From: Deltaproteobacteria bacterium
GTDB lineage: Bacteria; Desulfobacterota; DSM-4660; Desulfatiglandales; B25-G16
Direction: 5' to 3'
Assembly (NCBI GenBank): GCA_003646935.1
Contig: QMLW01000071.1
Location: forward strand, 1-7,972
DNA: 7,972 nucleotides
In this document: positions 1-6,463 of the stretch, one piece after another
Numbering within the stretch: position 1 is the stretch's first letter
Layout: the number at the start of each line of letters is the position of its first letter
The notes under the pieces: generated by a model
What the model was told of the DNA's origin: nothing
What the model saw: the letters and a program-made list of their open reading frames with translations, nothing else
Databases searched by the model: none
Made by a program: the position numbers and the translations under genes

Positions 1-3
1 CAT
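1..3 (-). CDS. Possible start codon of the next minus-strand gene after pilQ
   Basis: The first three bases read ATG on the minus strand. They are preceded, at 8-nt spacing, by GAGG (ACCGAGGCACCGTTCATG), which could act as a ribosome binding site. If real, a gene begins here 69 nt past the pilQ stop and runs out of the window. Only one codon is visible, so product and reality cannot be judged. Confidence 0.2.
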
Positions 4-32
4 GAACGGTGCCTCGGTAATGCCTGCTGTTA

Positions 33-71
33 AATTGATTATCAATTATAAAATCGCTTAACGATTTTATA
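33..71 (-). terminator. Hairpin region just after pilQ (weak terminator or attenuator candidate)
   Basis: Two perfect inverted repeats lie directly downstream of the pilQ stop. Positions 47-56 (TATAAAATCG) pair with 62-71 (CGATTTTATA) around a 5-nt loop, and 33-39 (AATTGAT) pair with 41-47 (ATCAATT) around one base. The position suits a 3' end for the pil operon. However, the stems are AT-rich and there is no clean U-tract after them, so this may be an attenuator, an mRNA 3' stabiliser or simply AT-rich spacer. Confidence 0.3.
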
Positions 72-72
72 G

Positions 73-2340
73 CTATCCTCCAAAAGGGGCCTTTCCTCTG
101 TCCGAATACACTACCGTGGGCGTGAGGAAGATCAAGAGTTCGCTTTTCTCCGTTGCAACGCTCTCCGTCTTGAACAGCCATCCGATAAAGGGTATCTTGC
201 TGAGCCAAGGAACACCGGTGGTTGACTCGCCCTTGGTCTCTTTGTAGATTCCGCCTATAATCACGGTGTCCCCGCTCGCCACCATCATCTCTGTAGTGGC
301 GCTCTTGGTGTTGATGGGCACATTTTCGCCCACCCGGTTGGCATAGTCGGGCACATTATCGCTGACATTAATGGTCATGATCACCATGTCGTTGGGAGTT
401 ATATTCGGCTTTACCTTCAGCTCTAAGTTCGCCTCGACCTCCTTGGCGGTCCTGTTCCCCTGTTCATCGGTGTAGGGTATATAGATAGTGGTACCCTGCT
501 TGATGGTGGCCTCTACGGTGTCCCGTGTGATGATCTTCGGCGAGGAAAGCGTCTTGGCCTTTCCCTCGGTCTCTGCCAGGGCGATCTGGGCATTGAGGAC
601 CTTGGTGCCCGCGGTGTTGGCGAAGGTGATTCCCGCGGTGGGGCCTGCGGGCATGGTGAAGTTGGTGGCGAAATCATAGGTTACCACGCCGGGCCCGCTT
701 CCTCCCCATGGGCTTCCACTATGTACGTAATCGAGGTTCCATGAGAATCCGAGATCCCTGCTAAGGCTGGTTCGGGCCTCCACGATCCTGGCCTCGATCA
801 TTACCTGTTTGGTGGGCTTGTCCTGCCTCTCCTTCAACTCCTTTGCCTTCTTCACATTGGCGGCTATATCGGTAAAGATGATGGTCTTGTTTGCCGTATC
901 CACCGATATCTTGCCCCGCGGTCCCTTCACGTTTTCCTCTATAAGCTTTTTGATATCCTCTACCACCGCATAGTTCACCGTGATATAGCCGGTTACCAGG
1001 GGCTCCTCTGCTTTTTCCGCCTTTTGTTGTTCCTTGAGTTGCTTAAGCCGATCCTCTTTGGCCTTTTGCCTTTCTTCCTCCTCTTTCTTGAGCTTCAGTA
1101 TCTTGTCCCGCGTGGTGACCCAGATGACATTGTCTTCCTTTCTCATCCCGAGGTCACTGGTCTCGAGCACAATGTCCAGGGCCTGATCCCAGGGTACATC
1201 CTTGAGCCGCATAGAAACGGTGCCCTTCACCTCAGGCCCCCACACGATGTTCAACTGGCTCACCTCCCCGATCAGCTTCAGGATGTTGCGGATGTCCGCA
1301 TTGGAGAATTCCAACGTTAGCCTGGCGACCTCTTTGGGTTTTTCCTTCGGAGGGATTGGGGTTACCGCTGGTGTTACTGGCTCACCGGGCTTCTCGGGAG
1401 GCGCTTTTTCCGATGGTACCAGGGTCTTTGCATATGTCGCCTGTGTTATCTTTTTGGCAGGGGGCTGGACCGTTGTTTTATTGAAATCAATCCGTATCTC
1501 TTTTTCAACCTGCATCAGGTGGTAGGGGGCCATCTCCTTGAGGTTAATCTCAAGATCAACCTCCTGTTGTGCAGTTTTTTTAACAGGTGTAATCTTTTCC
1601 ACAATACCTTTAAAGTGCGAGGAGTCGATGTATCGGGTAAGCTCGGGTCGGATGGTGGCGTTCTTTATCTCAAGGAGCAAGGTGAGGGAGTCCTTGGGCC
1701 TCAGGTTGTATTCCGCCTTTTTGCTCGTGGTTACCGTAATCCTTGACCTGCCGTGGGGGAGCATAAAGAAGTCCACCCCGAGCACCTGGTTTAAGTTCGC
1801 CTTACCGGGCAGGAAGAACACCCGGGGTTCCTTTGCCCCTAGCGCCTCCTCTTTCGTGGCCGCAACAGGGGCGGGCTTTTCCTCCAAGGGCTCCTTCGGA
1901 AATAGTGCCATCCTTATGATCCCCTCCTGGTCCTCTACCGTATATTCTGCATCTTGTGATAGGGTGGCGATAACGCGGGTGGAAACCGGTTCTTTTTCCG
2001 TTTGTTCAAAGCGGATGTCCTTGATGAATTTCTCGTCGGGTACAGTCGGTATGGTCAATCCCTCGGAAGGAGCAGCTGTGATGCCCACCACGATTCGAAG
2101 GGGCTGCACCAGCTTGAATGCGGCGTAGGGGACTGGTCTTGTGCTGGTGATCTCAATAATGGACTTATCCTCGGATGGCTCGGTGAGCACACGTATCGCT
2201 TGGACCTCAGCAGGCTTCTCCTCAACCACCTCGGCTTCTTTTGGTGGGGCCTGCGCGCATCCAAAGAAAACACAGAACAAGCCGAATGTCAGCAGCAGGA
2301 TACAGGCATAAGCCCTTCTCGATTTTATGGTAGTCAACAT
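73..2340 (-). CDS. pilQ: Type IV pilus secretin PilQ
   Basis: PilQ is the outer-membrane secretin through which the type IV pilus exits. From the ATG at 2340 the protein is 755 aa. It starts with a hydrophobic signal segment ending in GLFCVFFGC; Cys28 in this weak lipobox suggests a lipoprotein. Two AMIN-like peptidoglycan-binding regions follow (about 47-145 and 172-287), then a Pro/Lys-rich linker and an STN/secretin N0 domain (about 341-410, starting LTLEFSNADIRNILKLI). Next come a charged Lys/Glu-rich helical linker (about 414-446), an N1 domain (about 450-506) and the secretin barrel (about 511-744), with VMIEARIVEA at its start and the family signature VPWLSKIPFIGWLFK near 710-724. The frame stays open upstream to a TTG at 2358, but that extension contains the Shine-Dalgarno AAGGAG (2348-2353), 7 nt before the ATG, so the ATG is preferred. 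It is last in the pilM-Q operon, 55 nt after pilP, and stops with TAG. Confidence 0.96.
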   Translation of the reverse strand: MLTTIKSRRAYACILLLTFGLFCVFFGCAQAPPKEAEVVEEKPAEVQAIRVLTEPSEDKSIIEITSTRPVPYAAFKLVQPLRIVVGITAAPSEGLTIPTVPDEKFIKDIRFEQTEKEPVSTRVIATLSQDAEYTVEDQEGIIRMALFPKEPLEEKPAPVAATKEEALGAKEPRVFFLPGKANLNQVLGVDFFMLPHGRSRITVTTSKKAEYNLRPKDSLTLLLEIKNATIRPELTRYIDSSHFKGIVEKITPVKKTAQQEVDLEINLKEMAPYHLMQVEKEIRIDFNKTTVQPPAKKITQATYAKTLVPSEKAPPEKPGEPVTPAVTPIPPKEKPKEVARLTLEFSNADIRNILKLIGEVSQLNIVWGPEVKGTVSMRLKDVPWDQALDIVLETSDLGMRKEDNVIWVTTRDKILKLKKEEEERQKAKEDRLKQLKEQQKAEKAEEPLVTGYITVNYAVVEDIKKLIEENVKGPRGKISVDTANKTIIFTDIAANVKKAKELKERQDKPTKQVMIEARIVEARTSLSRDLGFSWNLDYVHSGSPWGGSGPGVVTYDFATNFTMPAGPTAGITFANTAGTKVLNAQIALAETEGKAKTLSSPKIITRDTVEATIKQGTTIYIPYTDEQGNRTAKEVEANLELKVKPNITPNDMVIMTINVSDNVPDYANRVGENVPINTKSATTEMMVASGDTVIIGGIYKETKGESTTGVPWLSKIPFIGWLFKTESVATEKSELLIFLTPTVVYSDRGKAPFGG

Positions 2341-2347
2341 ACAAAGT

Positions 2348-2353
2348 CTCCTT
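2348..2353 (-). promoter_or_regulatory. pilQ ribosome binding site that fixes the start
   Basis: On the minus strand AAAAGGAGACTTTGTATG places AAGGAG 7 nt before the ATG at 2340. It overlaps the first codons of the longer TTG-initiated frame, which argues against that start. Its two 5' A residues also belong to the neighbouring palindrome. Confidence 0.75.
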
Positions 2354-2379
2354 TTCAATTGAAAATTTTCAATTGAAAA
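2352..2379. repeat. Tandem 14-bp palindrome between pilP and pilQ
   Basis: TTTTCAATTGAAAA occurs twice head to tail (2352-2365 and 2366-2379). Each copy is self-complementary, so the whole 28 bp is also a palindrome. A degenerate part-copy (TTGTCAATT, 2380-2388) follows. As RNA it could fold into a 12-bp A/U stem (2352-2363 with 2368-2379) with a 4-nt loop, ending right at the pilQ Shine-Dalgarno. A dispersed AT-rich intergenic repeat is the other reading. Confidence 0.8.
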
Positions 2380-2395
2380 TTGTCAATTCCTATGG

Positions 2396-2965
2396 TTAGT
2401 CTGCCACCGGGAGCTTCAAGGAAATATCGGTAACTACCTCGTTGCCTCGATAATCCGTATCGTATTCCCTCACTATGACTTCTTTCTGCAAAATCTTTAC
2501 CACCTGCCCCCTTTTTCTTCCTATAGGAGTTCCTACCCTGATCACATGCCCTTCACCCTTTGAGTCCTTTACGAGGGCCCATCTATTGTTCTTGCCTATT
2601 ACGATTGCAGTGATGGTCAACTGCGAGAGGTCAAGGGTTTCGAGGTAGGTTCTGGGCTCCTCTTTTTCCCTTTCCTCCTCTAGCTCCTTTCTCACGACAA
2701 TAAAGGACTTAAAGGGGTCTACCTTATTGGTGGGATCGTAAGAGTATCCCTCACCTTCTTTCTCCTCAGCGGCCTCTCCCTCAGCCGTTTCCTCCTTTGC
2801 TATTCCCTCAGCAGCCGTCTTTTGGGGTATCGTGGGTTTTTCCTTGCCGACATTCACGTTTGTCTCTTGGGTGGATTGAGCAACAGTCAGCCCTGAGGGA
2901 AAAGCGAGCCCCATGAGGATAGCAAAAACGCATGCTGCAATGCTATTTCTTTTTTTTTGTCGCAC
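2396..2965 (-). CDS. pilP: Type IV pilus assembly protein PilP
   Basis: PilP is the periplasmic linker between the PilN/PilO inner-membrane complex and the N0 domain of PilQ. The 189-aa product has a hydrophobic N-terminal segment (about 8-29), then a disordered acidic stretch rich in Glu/Ala/Gly (about 50-75). The KVDPFKSF motif typical of the family is at 81-88, and the C-terminal homology domain (about 111-187) shows the usual pattern LSQLTITAIV, then WALVKDSKGEGHVIRVGTPIG. The start is GTG, the only start candidate ahead of the signal segment. It overlaps the pilO end by 23 nt, and AAGG-type ribosome-binding sequence lies inside the pilO tail. Unlike PilP of Pseudomonas or Neisseria there is no convincing lipobox: the only Cys, residue 12, sits too early in the hydrophobic segment. 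It may therefore be secreted or N-terminally anchored. Confidence 0.9.
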   Translation of the reverse strand: MRQKKRNSIAACVFAILMGLAFPSGLTVAQSTQETNVNVGKEKPTIPQKTAAEGIAKEETAEGEAAEEKEGEGYSYDPTNKVDPFKSFIVVRKELEEEREKEEPRTYLETLDLSQLTITAIVIGKNNRWALVKDSKGEGHVIRVGTPIGRKRGQVVKILQKEVIVREYDTDYRGNEVVTDISLKLPVAD

Positions 2966-3548
2966 CCTTCGCCTTTTCCTCCTTGAACCTGTAGGTGACC
3001 GTTTTGCACACGGTTCTGAGGTTTGTTTCGAATTCCTTCACGGGGATCATGGTGATGTCCACGACATTCACGATTCTGTCCAGTTTCCCCACCTTGTCGA
3101 AAAATTGTGCCACATCGTGATAATTGCCCCTTACCTCCACGCTCACCGGTATTTCCACGTACAATTCCTTTGGGATCTCTTTAAGGGGGCTAAACAGGAG
3201 GAAGTCCAGATTAGATTCATTGCCCAGTTTGGTGATATTCTTGAGCAGGCTGGGAATTTCACTTGATGTAGGGAGCAGCCTGAGGGCAAATTTCAGGTCT
3301 TCCTCGATACCGGCCAGATCGCTCTCGAGTTTTTTCAGGTTTTTTGTCCTGATTGCGGCCAGCCTTATCTGAGCTTCCAATTGTTCAATATCGGCCTTGA
3401 GGTTTTTTATTTCATCCGTTTTGGGAAGGTACACGAGAAAGACGAAGGCAGCTACGAGCACAACGACCGTGCCCACGAATATGATGATCCTGTGGATCAT
3501 CTTCAAGCCGGCTATCTTATCGAAATATGGACTCAGATCGAGCGCCAT
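2943..3548 (-). CDS. pilO: Type IV pilus inner-membrane protein PilO
   Basis: PilO forms heterodimers with PilN in the inner membrane and helps align the secretin with the motor. The 201-aa product has the expected layout: a short cytoplasmic N-terminus, one transmembrane helix (about 20-41), and a periplasmic coiled coil (about 44-92, KTDEIKNLKADIEQLEAQ). A ferredoxin-like C-terminal domain follows (about 95-188), including the family-type segment VEVRGNYHDVAQFFDKVGKL at 137-156. It ends in a lysine-rich tail. The ATG lies 5 nt after the pilN stop, and its Shine-Dalgarno (AGGAGGAGG) is encoded by the last three Arg codons of pilN. The tail contains a run of nine A residues on the coding strand within the overlap with pilP. 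Confidence 0.92.
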   Translation of the reverse strand: MALDLSPYFDKIAGLKMIHRIIIFVGTVVVLVAAFVFLVYLPKTDEIKNLKADIEQLEAQIRLAAIRTKNLKKLESDLAGIEEDLKFALRLLPTSSEIPSLLKNITKLGNESNLDFLLFSPLKEIPKELYVEIPVSVEVRGNYHDVAQFFDKVGKLDRIVNVVDITMIPVKEFETNLRTVCKTVTYRFKEEKAKGATKKKK

Positions 3549-3553
3549 GATCC

Positions 3554-4150
3554 CTATTTCCTCCTCCTCTTCTTGGTAGTAGGAGGAGGCGGAGGTTCCT
3601 TATATGCGTATGTCTTACAGTTTAGGGAGAAGTCCTTGAGATTGAGTTTAAGGGTTTTAATCTCTTTTTGTTGTGTTTTCACCAATTCAACGGATTTTAT
3701 GCTCTCCGTGCTCTCCAATCTGTTCATGAAATCGGCGACCGTTTCGTTATCCATCGCCGTCCCCGAAAGGGTGAGCGTGCCCTTGCTCTCCTTCAGGGAA
3801 ACGAGCCACAGTTTCTCCCTGGGTATGCTCGTGGCGATATCATCCAAGAGCTTCACGGGGCCGGTTTTGCCCTTCTCCAGCTCTCGGATCGTATTTAATT
3901 TCAGCTCAACATCGGCTATGGTTCTCTGCAACTGCTTCATCTTGGCAGTGGTCTTTTTAAAGGAGGCCAGCTTACGCTGTTTTTCGTCCTGCTCGGCCCT
4001 CAGGACGCCTACCTTTTTACTGAAGTCAAGGGTGAAATAGCTCAAGGCCAGGATGAGGAATACGGTGGACAGCGCGTAGATGGTGACCTGCCTTCGTATG
4101 TTTTCCTTAATCCTGGCAGCCCTGAATGGGAAGAGATTAATTTTGATCAT
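3554..4150 (-). CDS. pilN: Type IV pilus inner-membrane protein PilN
   Basis: PilN links cytoplasmic PilM to the periplasmic PilO/PilP complex. The 198-aa product begins with MIKINLFPFR, a version of the conserved INLLPxR peptide that docks into PilM. One transmembrane helix (about 22-42), a periplasmic coiled coil (about 45-95) and a fimbrial-assembly-type C-terminal domain (about 98-180) follow. The extreme C-terminus has five prolines in a row and a basic tail, KKRRRK, which is not part of the usual fold. The Arg codons of that tail supply the ribosome binding site for pilO. The start ATG overlaps the pilM stop in an ATGA arrangement, so the two are probably translationally coupled. Confidence 0.93.
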   Translation of the reverse strand: MIKINLFPFRAARIKENIRRQVTIYALSTVFLILALSYFTLDFSKKVGVLRAEQDEKQRKLASFKKTTAKMKQLQRTIADVELKLNTIRELEKGKTGPVKLLDDIATSIPREKLWLVSLKESKGTLTLSGTAMDNETVADFMNRLESTESIKSVELVKTQQKEIKTLKLNLKDFSLNCKTYAYKEPPPPPTTKKRRRK

Positions 4151-5235
4151 CTGTCACCTATGGATCGCAATGCGAGCCCCACAGAGATAGCCGCAATGGG
4201 AGCACAATAATTTAAGTAGGCCGCATCAAAGAGCTTTTCCTTTATCTCAAGGTTAGCGAATGGATTGAGCGTGTCTATCTTCAGGCCCGTTTCCATGCCG
4301 AGGTATTTGCTGAATCCCGGAATCAATGACGATCCGCCGCTCAACAAAATATCATCGACCTTTATGTCAACAAACGTGGTTGCCACAAAGTCAAGGGCCC
4401 TCTTTATCTCTTGAACCCATCTCGTAACTGTCGATGAGAATATATCCTCTAGTACTGCCTTTTTATCCAGCTCAACCGGTGTAGCGCCTAATTTAATCTT
4501 TTCCGCCTCTTCATAGGAGGTCTCGAATTTATTTTGTATTTCACTGGTGATTTGAGCACCCCCATAGGATGAGTCCCTGGTGAAAATGGAAACGCCTTCT
4601 TGCACCACATTAATCGTGAGCTGTTGTGCGCCGATATGTACAAGGGCGTGGCAGCCGGTTTGCTCTGCATTGCTGATCTCGTAGGCGTTTTGCAGGGCAA
4701 AGGCATCGATATCCAACACAATGGGAGAAAGCTCGCTTAAGTGAAAGAGGCTGATATATTCCTCAACGATGTCCTTTTTCGCCGCCACAAGGAGAACATC
4801 CATGAGCTCTTCCTTGCTCTCTCTCTCCTCCTCTTCCTCCTCTTCTTTTATTTCCGATGTAAGTATTTGAAAATCCAGATTTACATCGTTGATATCGAAA
4901 GGGATATACTGCTCCGCTTCGTTCTGTATGCTTTCCTCTAAATCCTCTTCGCCCTTTTGGGGAATGGTTATCTTTTTGACGATAACCGAGTAGCCAGATA
5001 TCGAGGTTGCTAAGTTCTTATTCTTTATTCTCAAATTTTTCAGGAGGTTCTTCAGGGCAGAGGATACGATTTCCATTTCCTTAATGGATCCCTCCACGAT
5101 GGCCTCTGAGGGGATCTCAATCATTCCGAAATTCTTCAAGGCCATTCCCTGCTTGCCTTCCTCAATTTCAGCAACCTTGATGGAATGGGATCCAATATCG
5201 ATACCCACGAGCTGGTTTTTCTTTGATACAGGCAT
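4147..5235 (-). CDS. pilM: Type IV pilus actin-like protein PilM
   Basis: PilM is the cytoplasmic, ATP-binding, FtsA/actin-fold component that binds the N-terminal peptide of PilN. The 362-aa product matches the family in length and motifs: the phosphate-1 loop VGIDIGSHSIKVAEIEEG (10-27), the EAEQYIPFDINDVNLDFQIL segment (106-125), a phosphate-2-like stretch ALVHIGAQQLTINVV (197-211), and the adenosine loop DILLSGGSSLIPGFSKYLG (295-313). An acidic, low-complexity loop with eight consecutive Glu residues (131-137 with neighbours) sits before the LMDVLLVAA strand. This is a position where PilM sequences vary in length. The gene starts 16 nt after the HTH gene stop; its ribosome binding site is weak, so coupling to the upstream gene is likely. 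Confidence 0.95.
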   Translation of the reverse strand: MPVSKKNQLVGIDIGSHSIKVAEIEEGKQGMALKNFGMIEIPSEAIVEGSIKEMEIVSSALKNLLKNLRIKNKNLATSISGYSVIVKKITIPQKGEEDLEESIQNEAEQYIPFDINDVNLDFQILTSEIKEEEEEEERESKEELMDVLLVAAKKDIVEEYISLFHLSELSPIVLDIDAFALQNAYEISNAEQTGCHALVHIGAQQLTINVVQEGVSIFTRDSSYGGAQITSEIQNKFETSYEEAEKIKLGATPVELDKKAVLEDIFSSTVTRWVQEIKRALDFVATTFVDIKVDDILLSGGSSLIPGFSKYLGMETGLKIDTLNPFANLEIKEKLFDAAYLNYCAPIAAISVGLALRSIGDR

Positions 5236-5251
5236 TTGGGTTTCCCGCTAC

Positions 5252-5458
5252 TTATCGATCGTTCACAAAGATCTTATCTTTCTCAGTTAATTTATAACCG
5301 AGCGCCAGAATAATCTTCCTCTTTGTCTCCATCCGGCAGTCCTTACCCTTTTCAATTCTATCTATCGTGAGGGGAGATACGCCTGCCTTTCTGGCCAATT
5401 CAGCCTTGCTCAGTAGCTGCTCTTCTCTTATTTTTTTCACCGTGTTTCCAACTGCCAT
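5252..5458 (-). CDS. Small XRE/Cro-type helix-turn-helix regulator leading the pil operon
   Basis: The 68-aa product is essentially one Cro/C1-type HTH domain. Residues 16-37 (LSKAELARKAGVSPLTIDRI, then EKG) give the two-helix DNA-binding unit, and a short C-terminal helix and tail follow. It has no ligand-binding or dimerisation domain. The ATG has a good Shine-Dalgarno (GGAGG, in CTGGAGGTACCGATG). Being first in the operon and 16 nt before pilM, it is very likely co-transcribed with pilMNOPQ. Autoregulation of the operon is an inference, supported by the inverted repeat upstream of the promoter. It could instead act elsewhere on pilus or surface genes. Confidence 0.85.
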   Translation of the reverse strand: MAVGNTVKKIREEQLLSKAELARKAGVSPLTIDRIEKGKDCRMETKRKIILALGYKLTEKDKIFVNDR

Positions 5459-5509
5459 CGGTACCTCCAGGGATAAAATTTAATCAAAAAATAAGAAAAG
5501 TCTTTCATA

Positions 5510-5537
5510 TTGATACATATATAGGTTAATTTGTCAA
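5510..5537 (-). promoter_or_regulatory. Sigma70-like promoter of the HTH-pilMNOPQ operon
   Basis: On the minus strand a consensus -35 TTGACA (5537-5532) is followed after 16 nt by TATCAA (5515-5510), four of six matches to the -10 consensus. A T-rich region follows, giving a leader of about 45 nt to the HTH ATG. Position and AT-rich context fit a housekeeping promoter. Type IV pilus alignment operons are commonly read from such promoters. Confidence 0.6.
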
Positions 5538-5558
5538 GTATTTTTAATAAATTAAGTA

Positions 5559-5594
5559 AAATTACCACAATTTATAGATATATAGTGGTAATTT
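5559..5594. repeat. Perfect 10-bp inverted repeat in the divergent intergenic region (operator candidate)
   Basis: AAATTACCAC (5559-5568) and GTGGTAATTT (5585-5594) are exact reverse complements around a 16-nt AT-only spacer apart from one G. A further GTGGTA follows at 5613-5618. The repeat lies about 22 bp upstream of the -35 box of the pil operon promoter and just before lepB, so it could bind a dimeric regulator, perhaps the adjacent HTH protein. A hairpin or chance in AT-rich DNA are alternatives. Confidence 0.55.
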
Positions 5595-5612
5595 AAAATA
5601 TATATACAACAT

Positions 5613-6386
5613 GTGGTATCCATGGTAGTCATAAGGGGTAATTTACTGAAATGTATTGTCATTCTCAGGGATGATGGAAAAAGGGCCTGCTCGCTACGGA
5701 AAATTGCTTTACAAAAAAGCAATACTTACATTACATTCTTTGACTCAGATGGGATATCTAGAAAGGGATTGTATTTGGCAAGAGAGAGTGAAAAGCATAA
5801 GAAGGAAAAGAAAGCACGAAAAAAGGGCCTCCTGAGGGAGTATCTAGAAGCAGCAGCAATAGCCATCTTGCTGGCGCTCTTTATAAGGGCATTCGTGGTC
5901 CAGGCCTTCAAGATCCCTTCGGGATCAATGGAGCCCACGCTGCTGATCGGCGATCATATCCTGGTGAATAAGTTTATCTATGGCATAAAAGTGCCGTTTG
6001 TCAATAAAACCATAATACCTATCAGCGAGCCGAAGAGAGGGGACATAATCGTTTTTATCTATCCCTTGGACAGGAAGAAGGACTTCATAAAGAGAGCCAT
6101 AGGCCTTCCCGGAGATGAGATACGGATTGTGAATAACAGGATCTATATCAATGGAAAGCCCTATGATGATCCCCATGGTGTATACGAGGCGAACGAAAAT
6201 GGAAACCGGAACTTGGGCCCCATCATTGTACCCGATGACAGCCTCTTTGTCATGGGGGACAACAGGGATCACAGCTATGACAGCAGGTACTGGGGATTTG
6301 TGCCAATGGAGTCAGTAAAAGGCAAGGCCATGATTATTTATTGGTCCTGGCCTCACTGGAAGAGGTTCGCCCATATTATCAAGTGA
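5613..6386 (+). CDS. lepB: Signal peptidase I
   Basis: Signal peptidase I is the membrane serine protease that removes signal peptides from Sec- and Tat-exported proteins at the periplasmic face of the inner membrane. A Lys/Glu-rich stretch (59-71) precedes one transmembrane helix (about 78-97, YLEAAAIAILLALFIRAFVV). The catalytic Ser105 lies in FKIPSGSMEPTLLIGD, and the general-base Lys160 in DFIKRAIGLPGDEI. The conserved C-terminal box MGDNRDHSYDSRYWG is at 214-228. All catalytic motifs are intact. The longest frame (GTG at 5613, ATG at 5622) adds about 54 residues before the usual N-terminus and lacks a clear ribosome binding site. A TTG at 5775 with AAAGGG seven bases upstream would give a 203-aa protein of typical size, so the start is open. 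It is transcribed divergently from the pil operon. PilQ and PilP have N-terminal export signals, but PilQ, if a lipoprotein, would use signal peptidase II instead. Confidence 0.93.
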   Translation: MVSMVVIRGNLLKCIVILRDDGKRACSLRKIALQKSNTYITFFDSDGISRKGLYLARESEKHKKEKKARKKGLLREYLEAAAIAILLALFIRAFVVQAFKIPSGSMEPTLLIGDHILVNKFIYGIKVPFVNKTIIPISEPKRGDIIVFIYPLDRKKDFIKRAIGLPGDEIRIVNNRIYINGKPYDDPHGVYEANENGNRNLGPIIVPDDSLFVMGDNRDHSYDSRYWGFVPMESVKGKAMIIYWSWPHWKRFAHIIK

Positions 6387-6463
6387 AATCGAGAGAGAAG
6401 ATACGTACTAGAATCGCTGAACAAGGGACTGTTTGATACGTGGGGATACCCTCAGATTGGATA

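Noticed and set aside
1538..2128. A 196-codon open frame on the plus strand inside pilQ
   Set aside because: It is antisense to a well-supported secretin gene, has no recognisable motif or ribosome binding site, and its length follows from the codon bias of pilQ.
3381..4040. A 219-codon open frame on the plus strand across pilN and pilO
   Set aside because: It crosses the junction of two clearly coding genes on the other strand; the translation is low-complexity and matches no family I know.
4815..4855. Pyrimidine-rich CTCCTCTTCCTCCTC tract that looks like a tandem repeat
   Set aside because: It is the complement of the GAG/GAA codons of the PilM acidic loop, within a coding frame, and has no separate repeat structure.
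5459..5612. Possible plus-strand promoters for lepB (for example TATAGT at 5581 or TAAAAT at 5594)
   Set aside because: The DNA is so AT-rich that -10-like hexamers are abundant, and none has a convincing -35 at proper spacing, so no single site can be supported.
5925..6272. A 115-codon minus-strand frame within lepB
   Set aside because: It lies opposite the catalytic core of signal peptidase I, whose motifs are intact; it is a shadow frame.
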